This document shows positions 49,412 through 60,329 of a DNA stretch of 64,000 bases, piece by piece (position 1 is the stretch's first letter; each line of letters begins with the position of its first letter). The notes beneath the pieces were generated by a model that worked only from the letters and a program-made list of their open reading frames with translations, ran no database searches and was not told where the DNA came from. The position numbers and the translations under genes are program-made. Origin of the DNA: a bacterium (GTDB taxonomy: Bacteria > Bacillota > Clostridia > Oscillospirales > Oscillospiraceae); assembly GCA_004560375.1 (NCBI GenBank), contig SFVC01000012.1, positions 9,794 through 73,793 on the forward strand, read 5' to 3'.

Positions 49412-51004
49412 ATGAAGAAACTGACCGCAATCCTGCTGTCCCTGGTGCTGGCGCTGTCCCTGGCGGTGCCCGCCTTCGCCGACGGACCCGACGGCCCCCC
49501 CGCGCCGGAGGACGTCATCCCCATCAGCGGCGTTCTGGACGGCCTGCCTGGCGGCATCATCGGCGGCGCGGACGGGCCCACCGCGATCATCCCCGGCGGG
49601 ATCGCCGACCCCGACGCCTTCAAGACCGCTCTGGGCGGCGTGCCCGGGCAGATCGGCGTGATGGTGAACGGGGCCTATGTGAAGTTCCCCGACGCCGCCC
49701 CTGAGATCTCCAGCAGCCGCACCATGATCCCTGTCCGGGCGCTGGTGGAGACCCTGGGCGGCGAGGTGGGCTACCAGGATCGGGTGGTGACCTTCACGCT
49801 GGACGGCACTGCCTATGAGTTTACCATCGGCAGTGCCGCCGTGAAGGTGAGCTCCACCGGGGAGGACGGCGAGAAGCTGCCCGACATCACCATGGACTGC
49901 GCCCCCTACATCAAGGGCGGCCGCACCTACGTCCCCATCCGCTTCCTCAGCGAGGCCCTGGGCTATGAGGTGGGCTGGGACGGCGACTTCCAGACCGCCG
50001 TGCTGCTGGATCGGGCGGCGCTGGCGGCGGAGATCGACAAGGACTTCACCATCCTCAACAAGGTGCAGGCCAATCAGGGCGTGGCCATGGAGGAGGGCAA
50101 GAACTACCAGGCCGACGTGAAGGGGAACCTGACCGTCACCGCCTTCGACACCATCAACGGCAACAAGACCTACACCGCCGACCTGGCCGCCAAGCAGATC
50201 TTCAACACGGAGGCGGCCAACGCCCAGGTGTCCCTGAAGCTGTCCGACAACGTGAAGGACGAGCTGGTGAAGCTGCTGATCAGCGCCAACGCCCCCGAGG
50301 GGGACACCGCCGCTGTGAACGAGCAGGTTGGGCTGCTGCTGGACGGCCTGGAGGACATGGAGATCATCCTGACCCGGAAGGGGCTGGGCTGGTTCCGGAT
50401 GGCCTCTCTGGATAAGCTGGCCGGGGCGGACAACGTGTGGCTGGGCCTGGATCTGGGCGCTGAGCTGGGCGAGCTGGCCTTTGCCCAGACCGGGGAGGCC
50501 ACCGTGGGCTTCGCCCTGACGGGTGTGCTGGACGAGAACTCCGTGATCAGCGTGGCCGCCCTGGACTACACGGTGGAAATGATGGCCGTCCTCTACGGGG
50601 ACGACACCTTTACCACCACCGGCGGCGTGTCCACCCGCACCATCGGCGTGGACGACCTGATGGCGCTGTACGAGGATCTGGATCTCAGCGCCGACGACCT
50701 GGAGGAGGCCAAGGCCGCCTTCAAGGAGTACCAGATCACCATGAAGGTGGACAGCAAGGGTGGGGCTGACGTGACCTGCACCGTGGAGACCGCGGCCCAG
50801 GCCGGCGTGCCCGCCATCAAGCTCACCATGGACGCCAAGCAGGCCGGCGGGAACGCCACCCTGAACATGAGCCTCCACGTGGCCAATCTGTGCGAGGGCA
50901 AGCTGACCCTCACCCAGACCTGGGGCGCCACCACCCAGACCCCCGAGGATCAGCCCCCCGAGGGCTCCACCGTGGTGGACGCCGGGGCGCTGCTGAATCC
51001 CTGA
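49412..51004 (+). CDS. Secreted protein with copper-amine-oxidase-N (stalk) domain, paralogue 2
   Basis: A 530-aa paralogue of the preceding gene. The two share the signal peptide (MKKLTAILLSLVLALSLAVPAFA), the stalk motifs ('FPDAAPEISSSRTMIPVRALVETLGG', 'MDCAPYIKGGRTYVPIRFLSEALGYEVGWDG'), the 'GGVSTRTIG' block and the ending 'EDQPPEGSTVVDAG'. It lacks the acidic Tyr/Glu insertion. The ATG at 49412 follows AAAGGAGGAACCAAG, identical to the site before paralogue 1, so the duplication included the leader. Likely co-transcribed with it. Confidence 0.82.
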   Translation: MKKLTAILLSLVLALSLAVPAFADGPDGPPAPEDVIPISGVLDGLPGGIIGGADGPTAIIPGGIADPDAFKTALGGVPGQIGVMVNGAYVKFPDAAPEISSSRTMIPVRALVETLGGEVGYQDRVVTFTLDGTAYEFTIGSAAVKVSSTGEDGEKLPDITMDCAPYIKGGRTYVPIRFLSEALGYEVGWDGDFQTAVLLDRAALAAEIDKDFTILNKVQANQGVAMEEGKNYQADVKGNLTVTAFDTINGNKTYTADLAAKQIFNTEAANAQVSLKLSDNVKDELVKLLISANAPEGDTAAVNEQVGLLLDGLEDMEIILTRKGLGWFRMASLDKLAGADNVWLGLDLGAELGELAFAQTGEATVGFALTGVLDENSVISVAALDYTVEMMAVLYGDDTFTTTGGVSTRTIGVDDLMALYEDLDLSADDLEEAKAAFKEYQITMKVDSKGGADVTCTVETAAQAGVPAIKLTMDAKQAGGNATLNMSLHVANLCEGKLTLTQTWGATTQTPEDQPPEGSTVVDAGALLNP

Positions 51005-51067
51005 GTCATACAAAGCCCTCCCCCCATGAAGGGGGGAGGGCGTCCAAAAGGAAAGGCGTGATCTCCC

Positions 51068-52516
51068 ATGGGTGCGAAGCTCAAACGGAACTGGCCAGCG
51101 GCGGCGCTCCTGGGGGCGCTGCTGCTGTCGATGATCCCCATCCTGCTGGTGGGGGACTGCGCCCACCCCTACGGGGACGACTACGCCTTCTCCGAGTGGA
51201 TCCACCACGCGGCAGCGGACGGGCGCACCCCCCTCACCGCCCTGCTCAACACCGTCAAACGCTACTACTTCGGCTGGCAGGGCACCTACGCCGGGACGGC
51301 GGTGATGGCCCTCCAGCCGGGGCTGATCTCCGAGGGGGCCTACGCCCTCACCCCTGTGGTGATGCTGTCCGCCCTGATCCTGTCCGCCCTGGCCCTGTCC
51401 CACACCCTGCTGCGGCGGTGGCTGGGGCAGAGCCGGGGGGTGTGGCTGGCCTTTACGGCGGGGCTGCTGCTGGTGACCATCCAGTTCCAGCCCAACGCCC
51501 ACCAGGCCTTTTTCTGGTGGAACGGCGCCGCCTACTACACCCTGTTCTACTGCTTCACCCTGCTGCTGGCCTCCTGCCTGATCCGGCTCCAGCTCAACCC
51601 CGGGAGGCCGATGCTGTGGCTGGGGTTGGCGGTGGTGCTGGCGGCGGTTATCGGCGGGGGGAACTACGTCTCCGGCCTGTTCGCCTGCCTGCTGACGGCG
51701 GGCTTCATTCTCCTGACCCTCATCCGGGACAGAAAAGCGGTCTGGCGGCCCATTTTGGTGGAGCTGGTGCTGGTGACGGGCTTCCTCATCAACGCCTTGG
51801 CCCCGGGCAACAGTGTGCGTCAGGCCGCCCACGCCGGGATGAGCCCCCCGAAAGCCGTTTTCTTCTCCGTTGGCCTGGCGGGGGTGGACACGCTGCGCTG
51901 GTTCAACCTGCCCACCCTGGCGCTGCTGATCTTCCTGATCCCCCTGCTGTGGCGGGCGGCGGGAGGGACGGATTTTTCCTTCCCCCTGCCGGGAGCGGCC
52001 ACGGTTGTGCTGTTCCTGGCCCTGGCCTGCCAGAACGCCCCCCATCTCTACGCCCTGGCCGCCCCCGGGCCGGGACGGCTGCGGAATATCGTCTATGACA
52101 GCTACCTCTGGCTGGCCATCCTGTGCCTGGGTTACTGGCTGGGCTGGCTGCGCCGCCGGATGGAACGGCAGGGGCGCACCCCTCCGCCCCGGCTGGGCCG
52201 GGGACTGGCCGCCCTGGGGCTGGCCCTGGGCTGCATCGGCTTTGCCCTCACCCTCCCCAATACCACGTCGGGCCAGTGCGTCCGGGCGCTGGCGGACGGC
52301 TCCGCCCGGGCCTATGACGCCACCATCCTGACGTGGGATCGGATCCTGTCCGACCCCGATTCCGGGCCGGACGTGGTGGTGGACGCCCTGCCCGTTCGCC
52401 CGCCCCTGCTGTACGCCTTCAACCTGGAGGAGAACCCGGAGAACTTCGCCAACATCACCTGCGCCAACTACTACGGCAAGAACACCGTGCGCGCCCTGCC
52501 CCCAAACCAACAGTAA
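51068..52516 (+). CDS. Multi-pass membrane protein (DUF6056-like)
   Basis: A 482-aa polytopic protein with about ten TM segments. The first extracellular loop has 'HPYGDDYAFSEWIHHA' followed by 'YYFGWQGTYAG', and later 'AFFWWNGAAYYTLFY'. Asp-Asp plus aromatic loops of this kind are seen in DUF6056 proteins and recall GT-C glycosyltransferases. A short extracellular C-terminal domain closes it. A role in cell-envelope glycan assembly is a guess. It lies between the stalk-domain genes and the topoisomerase A gene. Confidence 0.65.
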   Translation: MGAKLKRNWPAAALLGALLLSMIPILLVGDCAHPYGDDYAFSEWIHHAAADGRTPLTALLNTVKRYYFGWQGTYAGTAVMALQPGLISEGAYALTPVVMLSALILSALALSHTLLRRWLGQSRGVWLAFTAGLLLVTIQFQPNAHQAFFWWNGAAYYTLFYCFTLLLASCLIRLQLNPGRPMLWLGLAVVLAAVIGGGNYVSGLFACLLTAGFILLTLIRDRKAVWRPILVELVLVTGFLINALAPGNSVRQAAHAGMSPPKAVFFSVGLAGVDTLRWFNLPTLALLIFLIPLLWRAAGGTDFSFPLPGAATVVLFLALACQNAPHLYALAAPGPGRLRNIVYDSYLWLAILCLGYWLGWLRRRMERQGRTPPPRLGRGLAALGLALGCIGFALTLPNTTSGQCVRALADGSARAYDATILTWDRILSDPDSGPDVVVDALPVRPPLLYAFNLEENPENFANITCANYYGKNTVRALPPNQQ

Positions 52517-52528
52517 GGACTGATCCCA

Positions 52529-54781
52529 TTGGCCAAGAAGAAAACCCCGGAACAGAAGGGGCCCAAAAAGGTGGACAACCCCAACGTCCTGGGCCTGCGG
52601 GCCCAGGTGCTGGAGCAGCCCATCACCGAGACGCTGGAGCTCAACTATATGCCCTACGCCATGTCCGTCATCGTCTCCCGGGCCATCCCGGAGATCGACG
52701 GCTTCAAGCCCTCCCACCGGAAGCTGCTGTACACCATGTACCAGATGAAGCTGCTGGGGGGGAGCCGCACCAAGTCCGCCAACGTGGTGGGGGCCACCAT
52801 GAAGCTCAACCCCCACGGGGACGCCGCCATCTACGACACCATGGTGCGCCTGTCCCGGGGCTACGGGGCGCTGCTCCACCCCCTGGTGGACTCCAAGGGC
52901 AACTTCGGCAAGGTGTACTCCCGGGACATGGCCTGGGCCGCTTCCCGATATACGGAGGTGCGCCTTGACCCCATCTGCCAGGAGCTGTTCCGGGACATCG
53001 ACCAGGACGCGGTGGACTTCGTGCCCAACTACGACGGCAAGCTCACCGAGCCCACCCTGCTGCCCACCACCTTCCCCAACGTGCTGGTGTCCGCCAACCA
53101 GGGCATTGCCGTCAGCATGGCGTCCAACCTGTGCGGCTTCAACCTGGGCGAGGTGTGCGACGCGGCCATCGCCTGTATGAAGAACCCCGGGGTGGATCTG
53201 CTGGGCATTTTGAAGGCCCCGGACTTCTCCACCGGCGGAGAGCTGCTGTACGACGCCACCGGGCTGGCGGAGATCTACCGCACGGGCCGGGGGCCCGTCA
53301 AGCTGCGGGCCAAGTGGCGGTACAGCAAGGCGGACAACGTCATCGAGATCTACGAGATCCCCTACTCCACCACCGTGGAGGCCATCCTGGACAAGGTGGC
53401 CGAGCTGGTGAAGGGGGGCAAAATCCGGGAGATCGCCGATATGCGGGACGAGACGGATCTGAACGGCCTGAAGCTGGCCATCGACCTGAAGCGGGGGACG
53501 GATCCGGAAAAGCTGATGGCCCGCCTGTTCCAGGCCACCCCCCTCCAGGATACCTTCTCCTGCAACTTCAACATCCTCATCGCCGGGGTGCCCCGGGTGA
53601 TGGGGGTGGGCGAGATTTTAGAGGAGTGGATCGCCTGGCGGATGGACGGGGTGCGGCGGCGCACCTGGCACGTCTGCAAGAAGAAGGAGGAGAAGCTCCA
53701 CCTCCTGAAGGGCTTGAAGCGCATCCTGCTGGACATCGACAAGGCCATCCGCATCATCCGGGAGACGGAGGAGGAGGCCGAGGTGGTGCCCAACCTGATC
53801 ATCGGCTTCGGCATCGACCAGATCCAGGCGGAGTACGTGGCGGATATCCGGCTGCGGAACATCAACAAGGAGTATATCCTGAAGCGGACGGAGGAGACCG
53901 CCTCCCTGGAGGACGAGATCGCCGACCTGAAGGAGATCATCAACTCCCCCGACCGGATCAAGCGGATCATCACCGAGGAGCTGCAAAACGTCAAGAAGAA
54001 GTACGCCGTCCCCCGGCGCACCGAGATCGTCTACGAGTACCAGCAGGCGGTGGAGGTGCAGGCCGCGGCAGCGGAGGAGATCCCCGCCTACCCGGTGAAC
54101 GTGTTCATCTCCAAGGAGGGGTACTTCAAGAAGATCACCCCCCAGTCCCTCCGCATGAGCGGCGAGCAGAAGTACAAGGAGGGGGACGGCCCCTACCTCC
54201 AGTGGGAGGGGGCCAACGGGGACGAGCTGCTGGTGTTCACCGACAAGCAGCAGTGCTACAAGACCCGCCTCAGCGACTTCGACGACGCCAAGGCCAGCGT
54301 GCTGGGCGACTACCTGCCTGCCAAGCTGGGCATGGATCCGGAGGAGAAGTTCGTGTGGGCCTGCGCCCCGGGGGACTACTCCGCCCATGTGCTGTTCTTC
54401 TTCGACAACGGCAAGGCCGCCCGGGTGGAGCTGTCCGCCTACCAGACCCAGACCCGGCGGCGGAAGCTCACCGGGGCCTACTGCGACAAGTTCCCCCTGG
54501 TGTCCGCCTGCCTGCTGGCGGAGGATCAGGAGATGGCGGTGGGCAGCAGCGACGGGCGGTGCGTGGTGTTCCACACCGCCTCCCTCACCCCCAAGACCAC
54601 CCGGAGCACCCAGGGGGTGGGCGTCATGGCGGTGAAGGCCCGGCACAAGGTGGAGTGGGCCAAGCCCCTGTCCGCCACCCCCATCGTCAACGCCGCCCGC
54701 TACCGGGCCCGATCCCTGCCCGCCGCCGGGGCCCTCCTCAAGGAGGAGGACCGGGGGGAGGAGCAGCTGTCTCTTCTGTAA
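52529..54781 (+). CDS. Type IIA DNA topoisomerase subunit A (ParC/GyrA-like, divergent)
   Basis: A 750-aa breakage-reunion subunit. 'YMPYAMSVIVSRAIPEIDGFKPSHRKLLYTMYQM' replaces the usual 'VVPDVRDGLKPVQRR'. The winged-helix region has 'GATMKLNPHGDAAIYDTMVRLSR' and the catalytic Tyr141 lies in 'SRYTEVRL'. A coiled-coil gate and a reduced C-terminal beta region with 'DEEKFVWACAPGD' follow. In the quinolone-determining region the usual Ser83-like position is not Ser-x-x-x-Asp in standard form. It starts at TTG (52529) after TAAGGA. Partner of the B subunit at 45521, separated by three unrelated genes. Confidence 0.88.
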   Translation: MAKKKTPEQKGPKKVDNPNVLGLRAQVLEQPITETLELNYMPYAMSVIVSRAIPEIDGFKPSHRKLLYTMYQMKLLGGSRTKSANVVGATMKLNPHGDAAIYDTMVRLSRGYGALLHPLVDSKGNFGKVYSRDMAWAASRYTEVRLDPICQELFRDIDQDAVDFVPNYDGKLTEPTLLPTTFPNVLVSANQGIAVSMASNLCGFNLGEVCDAAIACMKNPGVDLLGILKAPDFSTGGELLYDATGLAEIYRTGRGPVKLRAKWRYSKADNVIEIYEIPYSTTVEAILDKVAELVKGGKIREIADMRDETDLNGLKLAIDLKRGTDPEKLMARLFQATPLQDTFSCNFNILIAGVPRVMGVGEILEEWIAWRMDGVRRRTWHVCKKKEEKLHLLKGLKRILLDIDKAIRIIRETEEEAEVVPNLIIGFGIDQIQAEYVADIRLRNINKEYILKRTEETASLEDEIADLKEIINSPDRIKRIITEELQNVKKKYAVPRRTEIVYEYQQAVEVQAAAAEEIPAYPVNVFISKEGYFKKITPQSLRMSGEQKYKEGDGPYLQWEGANGDELLVFTDKQQCYKTRLSDFDDAKASVLGDYLPAKLGMDPEEKFVWACAPGDYSAHVLFFFDNGKAARVELSAYQTQTRRRKLTGAYCDKFPLVSACLLAEDQEMAVGSSDGRCVVFHTASLTPKTTRSTQGVGVMAVKARHKVEWAKPLSATPIVNAARYRARSLPAAGALLKEEDRGEEQLSLL

Positions 54782-54856
54782 TCGGGACACCGCCCGCCCT
54801 CCGAGCGGGGGCGCTCCCGCCCCGCAGGATCCCATCATTGGAAAGAAGGCCGCCCT

Positions 54857-55723
54857 ATGGCAACTGTGAAAAAGAACCTGATCCCCTTTTTGGTGATCAC
54901 CCTGGCCTCCGCCGTCTACGCCCTGGGCTTCGTCTGGTGCTACGCTCCCAACGGCATCGCCTTCGGCGGCGTCACCGGCGTGGCCCAGATCCTCAACTAC
55001 CTGGCGCCCGTCCTGCCCGTGGGCGTCACCGTCATTGTGCTCAACATCCCTCTGTTCCTGCTGGGGTGGAAGCTCATCGGCGGGCGGCTGCTGGTGTCGT
55101 CGCTGTACGCCATGTTCCTCTCCTCGGTGTTCATCGACGTGCTCACCCCGCTGTATGATTGGCAGCCCATGGATCCCATGCTGGCCAGCATCTTCGGCGG
55201 GGTGCTGATGGGGCTGTCCCTGGGGCTGGTGTTCCAGCGGGGGGCCACCACCGGCGGCACCGATCTGCTGGCCCGGCTGTTGAAGCTGAAGCTGGCGTGG
55301 CTGCCCATGGGCAAGCTGTTGATGGGCATTGATCTGGCGGTGATCGTGCTGGTGGCCGCCGCGTTCGGCACGCTGAAGGCCGCCCTGTACGGGCTGGTGG
55401 CGCTGTACATCAGCTCCATCGTCATGGACGGGGTGTTGTACGGCATGGATACCGCCAAGGTGGCCTACATCATCAGCGACCGGAACGAGGAGATCTCCGA
55501 GGCCATTTTCCAGGGGCTGGATCGGGGGGTGACTATCCTCCACGGCCAGGGGGCCTATACGGGGAAGGAAAAGGACGTGCTGATGTGCGCCTTCAAGCAG
55601 CGGGAGATCACCGCCATCAAGGCGGCGGTGAAGGAGGTAGACCCGGAGGCCTTCCTCATCGTGTGCGACGCCCATGATGTGCTGGGCGCTGGGTTCAAGG
55701 AGTACAAGAAGGACGACATTTGA
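54857..55723 (+). CDS. YitT family membrane protein (DUF161 + DUF2179)
   Basis: A 288-aa protein with five to six N-terminal TM segments ('YAPNGIAFGGVTGVAQIL', 'GLVFQRGATTGGTDLLARLL'). A cytoplasmic C-terminal DUF2179 domain follows ('VAYIISDRNEEISEAIFQGLDRGVTILHGQGAYTGKEKDVLMCAFKQREI'). The family is common in Firmicutes in many paralogues and is thought to be transport-related; its function is unknown. Confidence 0.9.
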   Translation: MATVKKNLIPFLVITLASAVYALGFVWCYAPNGIAFGGVTGVAQILNYLAPVLPVGVTVIVLNIPLFLLGWKLIGGRLLVSSLYAMFLSSVFIDVLTPLYDWQPMDPMLASIFGGVLMGLSLGLVFQRGATTGGTDLLARLLKLKLAWLPMGKLLMGIDLAVIVLVAAAFGTLKAALYGLVALYISSIVMDGVLYGMDTAKVAYIISDRNEEISEAIFQGLDRGVTILHGQGAYTGKEKDVLMCAFKQREITAIKAAVKEVDPEAFLIVCDAHDVLGAGFKEYKKDDI

Positions 55724-55744
55724 CGCCGGAGGGGGGGACGCCTG

Positions 55745-56902
55745 GTGAAAAAAAAGATCCTGGCCCTGCTGCTGTGCCTGGGCCTGCTGCCTCTGGGCGG
55801 CTGCGCCGCCATGCTGGAGCGGGGCCACGTGTCCTCCACCGACCATGAGGACTACGCCGTGGAGAGCGAGGACGAGTCCATCCTCCGGGCGGAGAGCTAT
55901 GCGGGGCTGGTGAACTCCATGCTGTACGTGGTGGACGGGCACCGGGGGGGCGGCACCATCCGGCTGTACAACTACGCCGGGGACGTGGAGGCGGATCTGG
56001 CCGCCGCCCGGGAGGCGGTGCTCCAGACGCCGGTGGGGGCCTACGCCGTGGGGACGCTGGAGCTGGACAGCACCCGGATCCTCACCTACTACGAGGTGAA
56101 GCTCACCATCCGCTACACCCGCACCGCCCGGGAGGTGGAGGATCTGCCGGAGGTCACCGGACTTTCCGGGGTGCGGCAGGAGCTGGAGCGGCTGGTGGCC
56201 GAGGGGGGGCGGAATGCCACCTTCCTGGCGTCCTATTTCACCGGGGACAAAGCGCTGGTGGAGCAGCTGGTGAACCTGGCCTGTTACGGCGACCCCGGGC
56301 TGTACTGGCACCACCACAGCATCGGCTTTGGAGGGGAACGGGAGCCATCGGGCGGGATCGCGGTCTCCCTCTACCCGGAGACGGGGGCCCGCCGGATCAT
56401 CGAGGTGGAGCTGGATGTGCCCTACGCCGCCAAAACGGATGAGGAGGCCTATACCGACCGGATGGAGGCGGCGTCCTCCGCCCTGCTGGAGGAGCACCCC
56501 CCCGCCGGGGAGGGCTACACGGTGGAGGAGCTGGCCGCCCTCGTCCGAACCGCCGCCGTGACCTGGGAGGAGGAGGGCTCCGACCTGGCGCTGGACGCGC
56601 TGTCCGGGGCGGGGGCCTCCGACTTCGGCCTGCTGATGGCCATGGAGCACCTGTGCCGCCAGTGCGGGATTGGGGTGGAGCCGGTGGACGGCGGCCAGGG
56701 CCTGTGGCTCATTGTGAACACCCCCCAGGGCAGCCGGCATCTGCTGCCCCAGTCCCTGCGGCCCGTCCCGCCGCGGTCGGACGGGGAGGAGCGGCCGGAG
56801 CCGGAGTTCCGCCTGTACACCGACCGGGAGCTGACGGAGCTGGGCTATGAGTGGGCCACGTCGCTGTACCCGGTGTGCCTGGATACGGGGACGGGGGGAT
56901 AG
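55745..56902 (+). CDS. Uncharacterised lipoprotein
   Basis: A 385-aa protein with a lipoprotein signal (KKKILALLLCLGLLPLGGC, acylated Cys20). The rest has 'SYAGLVNSMLYVVDGHRGGGTIRLYNYAGDVEADLAAAREAVL' and 'YWHHHSIGFGGEREPSGGIAVSLYPET', and I recognise no family. A C-terminal part with Cys pairs ('EHLCRQCGIGVEPVDGGQGLWLIVNTPQGSRHLLPQ') faintly recalls transglutaminase-like proteins but lacks a clear triad. Starts at GTG, 21 nt after yitT, and is likely in the same transcript. Confidence 0.7.
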   Translation: MKKKILALLLCLGLLPLGGCAAMLERGHVSSTDHEDYAVESEDESILRAESYAGLVNSMLYVVDGHRGGGTIRLYNYAGDVEADLAAAREAVLQTPVGAYAVGTLELDSTRILTYYEVKLTIRYTRTAREVEDLPEVTGLSGVRQELERLVAEGGRNATFLASYFTGDKALVEQLVNLACYGDPGLYWHHHSIGFGGEREPSGGIAVSLYPETGARRIIEVELDVPYAAKTDEEAYTDRMEAASSALLEEHPPAGEGYTVEELAALVRTAAVTWEEEGSDLALDALSGAGASDFGLLMAMEHLCRQCGIGVEPVDGGQGLWLIVNTPQGSRHLLPQSLRPVPPRSDGEERPEPEFRLYTDRELTELGYEWATSLYPVCLDTGTGG

Positions 56903-56915
56903 ATCAGATTGCCTG

Positions 56916-56944
56916 TTGCTTTTCTGCGGGAAAACGGATATAAT
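56916..56944 (+). promoter_or_regulatory. glnS promoter
   Basis: TTGCTT (56916-56921), N17, TATAAT (56939-56944). The leader then begins with a GGGTTCCGG/CCGGAACCC hairpin and ATTTTT, 25 nt before the start codon. Confidence 0.7.
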
Positions 56945-57001
56945 GAATGGGTTCCGGCCAGGCCCGGAACCCATTCAAATTTTTACCGAGGAGTGACAGA
57001 C

Positions 57002-58687
<1,686 letters not shown>

Positions 58688-58702
58688 TCAGAATCGAAAA
58701 AC

Positions 58703-58739
58703 AGCCCGGGCGGAGCGCAAACCCTCCGTCCGGGCTTTA
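58703..58739. terminator. Bidirectional terminator between glnS and sigF
   Basis: A 13-bp near-perfect stem AGCCCGGGCGGAG/CTCCGTCCGGGCT followed by TTATT, between convergent genes. Confidence 0.8.
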
Positions 58740-59450
58740 TTCTGTCAGCGCCTCCCGCAGGTGGGCCACCGCCCGGCGCTCGATGCGGGACACCTGCACC
58801 TGGCTTACGCCGAGCACCTTGGACACCCTGTCCTGGGTCAGGTTCTTGTAGAACCGAAGCAGGATCACCATCCGCTCCCGCTCCGGCAGGTTGTCGATGG
58901 CGTGGCGCAGGGCCAGCTTTTCCACCAGCTCGTCCTCAATGCCCTCGTCGCCCAGCACCGCCTCCAGGGAGAAGCCGCCCTCCCCCGTCTCCTCCTGGAG
59001 GGAGGCCACCGACAGCACCGCCGTGTCCGCCGCGGCGATCTCCTCCGGCTCCAGCCCGGTGGCGGCGGCCAGCTCGCCCACCGTGGGCTCCCGGCCCAGC
59101 CGCTGGGTCAGCTCCTGCCGCCGCTGGCGCAGGGCCATGGCCCGCTCCTTCGTCCCCCGGCTCACCTTCACCGCCCCGTCGTCCCGGAGGAAGCGGCGGA
59201 TCTCCCCGGCGATCTTGGGCACGGCGTAGGTGGAGAACTGGGTGCCGTAGGCGGCGTCAAACCCCCGGATGGCCTTCAAAAACCCCAGACAGCCCAGCTG
59301 GTACAGATCCTCCGGATCCACCCCCCGGCCGTAGTACCGCCGGGCCACCGACCAGATCAGGCCGCTGTTGTCCAGCAGCAGCCGCTCGCAGGCGTCGTTG
59401 TCGCCGGCCTTGGCGGCCTCCAGCAGGGCGGGGGCGTCCAGCCCCCTCAC
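58737..59450 (-). CDS. sigF: Forespore sigma factor SigF
   Basis: A 237-aa sigma-70-family factor, the first compartment-specific sporulation sigma factor. Region 2 'YYGRGVDPEDLYQLGCLGFLKAIRGFDAAYGTQFSTYAVPKIAGEIRRFLRDD' and region 4 'LPERERMVILLRFYKNLTQDRVSKVLGVSQVQVSRIERRA' are characteristic. Last gene of spoIIAA-spoIIAB-sigF; its ATG overlaps the spoIIAB stop by 4 nt. Activity is held by SpoIIAB. Confidence 0.95.
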   Translation of the reverse strand: MRGLDAPALLEAAKAGDNDACERLLLDNSGLIWSVARRYYGRGVDPEDLYQLGCLGFLKAIRGFDAAYGTQFSTYAVPKIAGEIRRFLRDDGAVKVSRGTKERAMALRQRRQELTQRLGREPTVGELAAATGLEPEEIAAADTAVLSVASLQEETGEGGFSLEAVLGDEGIEDELVEKLALRHAIDNLPERERMVILLRFYKNLTQDRVSKVLGVSQVQVSRIERRAVAHLREALTE

Positions 59451-59890
59451 CGGGCTCCGCCCGCCCGGGGGGCCAGGCGTTTCCGCATGGTGACGGTGGT
59501 GCCCTTCCCGGGCAGGGAGCGTACCTTCAGCTTGTCCATAAAGCTCTCCATGATGGTGAAGCCCATGCCGGAGCGCTCCTCGCCGCCGGTGGTGTAGAGG
59601 GGGGTGCGGGCCTTGTCCACGTCGGGGATGCCCACGCCGGAGTCCTTCACCTGGAGCTCCAGCCAGCCCTCCTCGTAGCGCCGCAGGCGCAGGGTGATCT
59701 TGCCCAGCCGGTCGGGGTAGGCGTGGACGATGGCGTTGGTGACCGCCTCGGACACGGCGGTTTTGATGTCCGCCACCTCGTCCAGGGTGGGGTCAAGCTG
59801 GGCGGCGAAGCAGGCCGCGCAGGCCCGGGCAAAGCCCTCGTTGGCGGAGCGGGAGGTGAAGGTGATGGTCACCTGATCCGTAGCTTTCAT
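59447..59890 (-). CDS. spoIIAB: Anti-sigma F factor / serine kinase SpoIIAB
   Basis: A 147-aa GHKL kinase that binds SigF and phosphorylates SpoIIAA. N-box 'EAVTNAIVHAYP', G1 'DSGVGIPD' and G2 'ERSGMGFTIMESFMD' are intact. The gene is 15 nt after spoIIAA and overlaps sigF, the standard operon. Confidence 0.96.
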   Translation of the reverse strand: MKATDQVTITFTSRSANEGFARACAACFAAQLDPTLDEVADIKTAVSEAVTNAIVHAYPDRLGKITLRLRRYEEGWLELQVKDSGVGIPDVDKARTPLYTTGGEERSGMGFTIMESFMDKLKVRSLPGKGTTVTMRKRLAPRAGGAR

Positions 59891-59905
59891 CTTATGTAGC
59901 CCTCC

Positions 59906-60211
59906 TTATTCAAATGGGATCAGCCGGCCTACCCCGGCGGCGTCCAGCACCCGGCGGGCCTGGGCGGGGATATGAGAGGCCCGCAGGGCGCCCCCGTGCC
60001 GCTCCATCTGCCGCAGGGCCCGGAGGAGCACGGCGATGCCCGAGCTGTCCATGAACGTGACGCCGGACAGATCCAGGGTGAGCCGGGAGGGCAGGCGCTC
60101 CGCGATGGCCTCGTCCAGCTGGGCCATCATGTCCCGGGCGGCGTGGTGGTCGATCTCGCCGGACAGGGCGATGGTGAGGCCGCTGTCCCGGCCGGTGATG
60201 GTGATGGGCAT
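59906..60211 (-). CDS. spoIIAA: Anti-anti-sigma F factor SpoIIAA
   Basis: A 101-aa STAS-domain protein. The phosphorylatable Ser is in 'LSGVTFMDSSGIAVLLRAL'. Unphosphorylated SpoIIAA frees SigF from SpoIIAB. ATG at 60211 with AAGGAAGGG upstream. No sigma-H-like promoter was convincing. The upstream bases are dominated by the hairpin at 60234-60275. Confidence 0.94.
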   Translation of the reverse strand: MPITITGRDSGLTIALSGEIDHHAARDMMAQLDEAIAERLPSRLTLDLSGVTFMDSSGIAVLLRALRQMERHGGALRASHIPAQARRVLDAAGVGRLIPFE

Positions 60212-60233
60212 GGCTTGTCCCTTCCTTGCGTCA

Positions 60234-60275
60234 AAAATAAGCGCGGTACGGGATTGTCCCGTATCGCGCTTATTA
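60234..60275 (-). terminator. Strong hairpin with T-run ahead of spoIIAA
   Basis: An 18-bp stem with one mismatch (AATAAGCGCG.TACGGGA, loop of 3) is followed on the minus strand by TTTTT, 22 nt before the spoIIAA start. Upstream on the same strand is TATACT/TATAAT-like sequence. It could end the upstream anti-sigma gene or act as an attenuator inside the spoIIA leader. Confidence 0.7.
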
Positions 60276-60329
60276 TAGTATACCCCGTTGGGCGGATTTT
60301 GTTGAAGGGGAAACCAGAAACTGGAAAAT

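Noticed and set aside
56945..56980. T-box leader in front of glnS
   Set aside because: Only one short hairpin fits in the ~50-nt leader; there is no specifier loop or T-box consensus.
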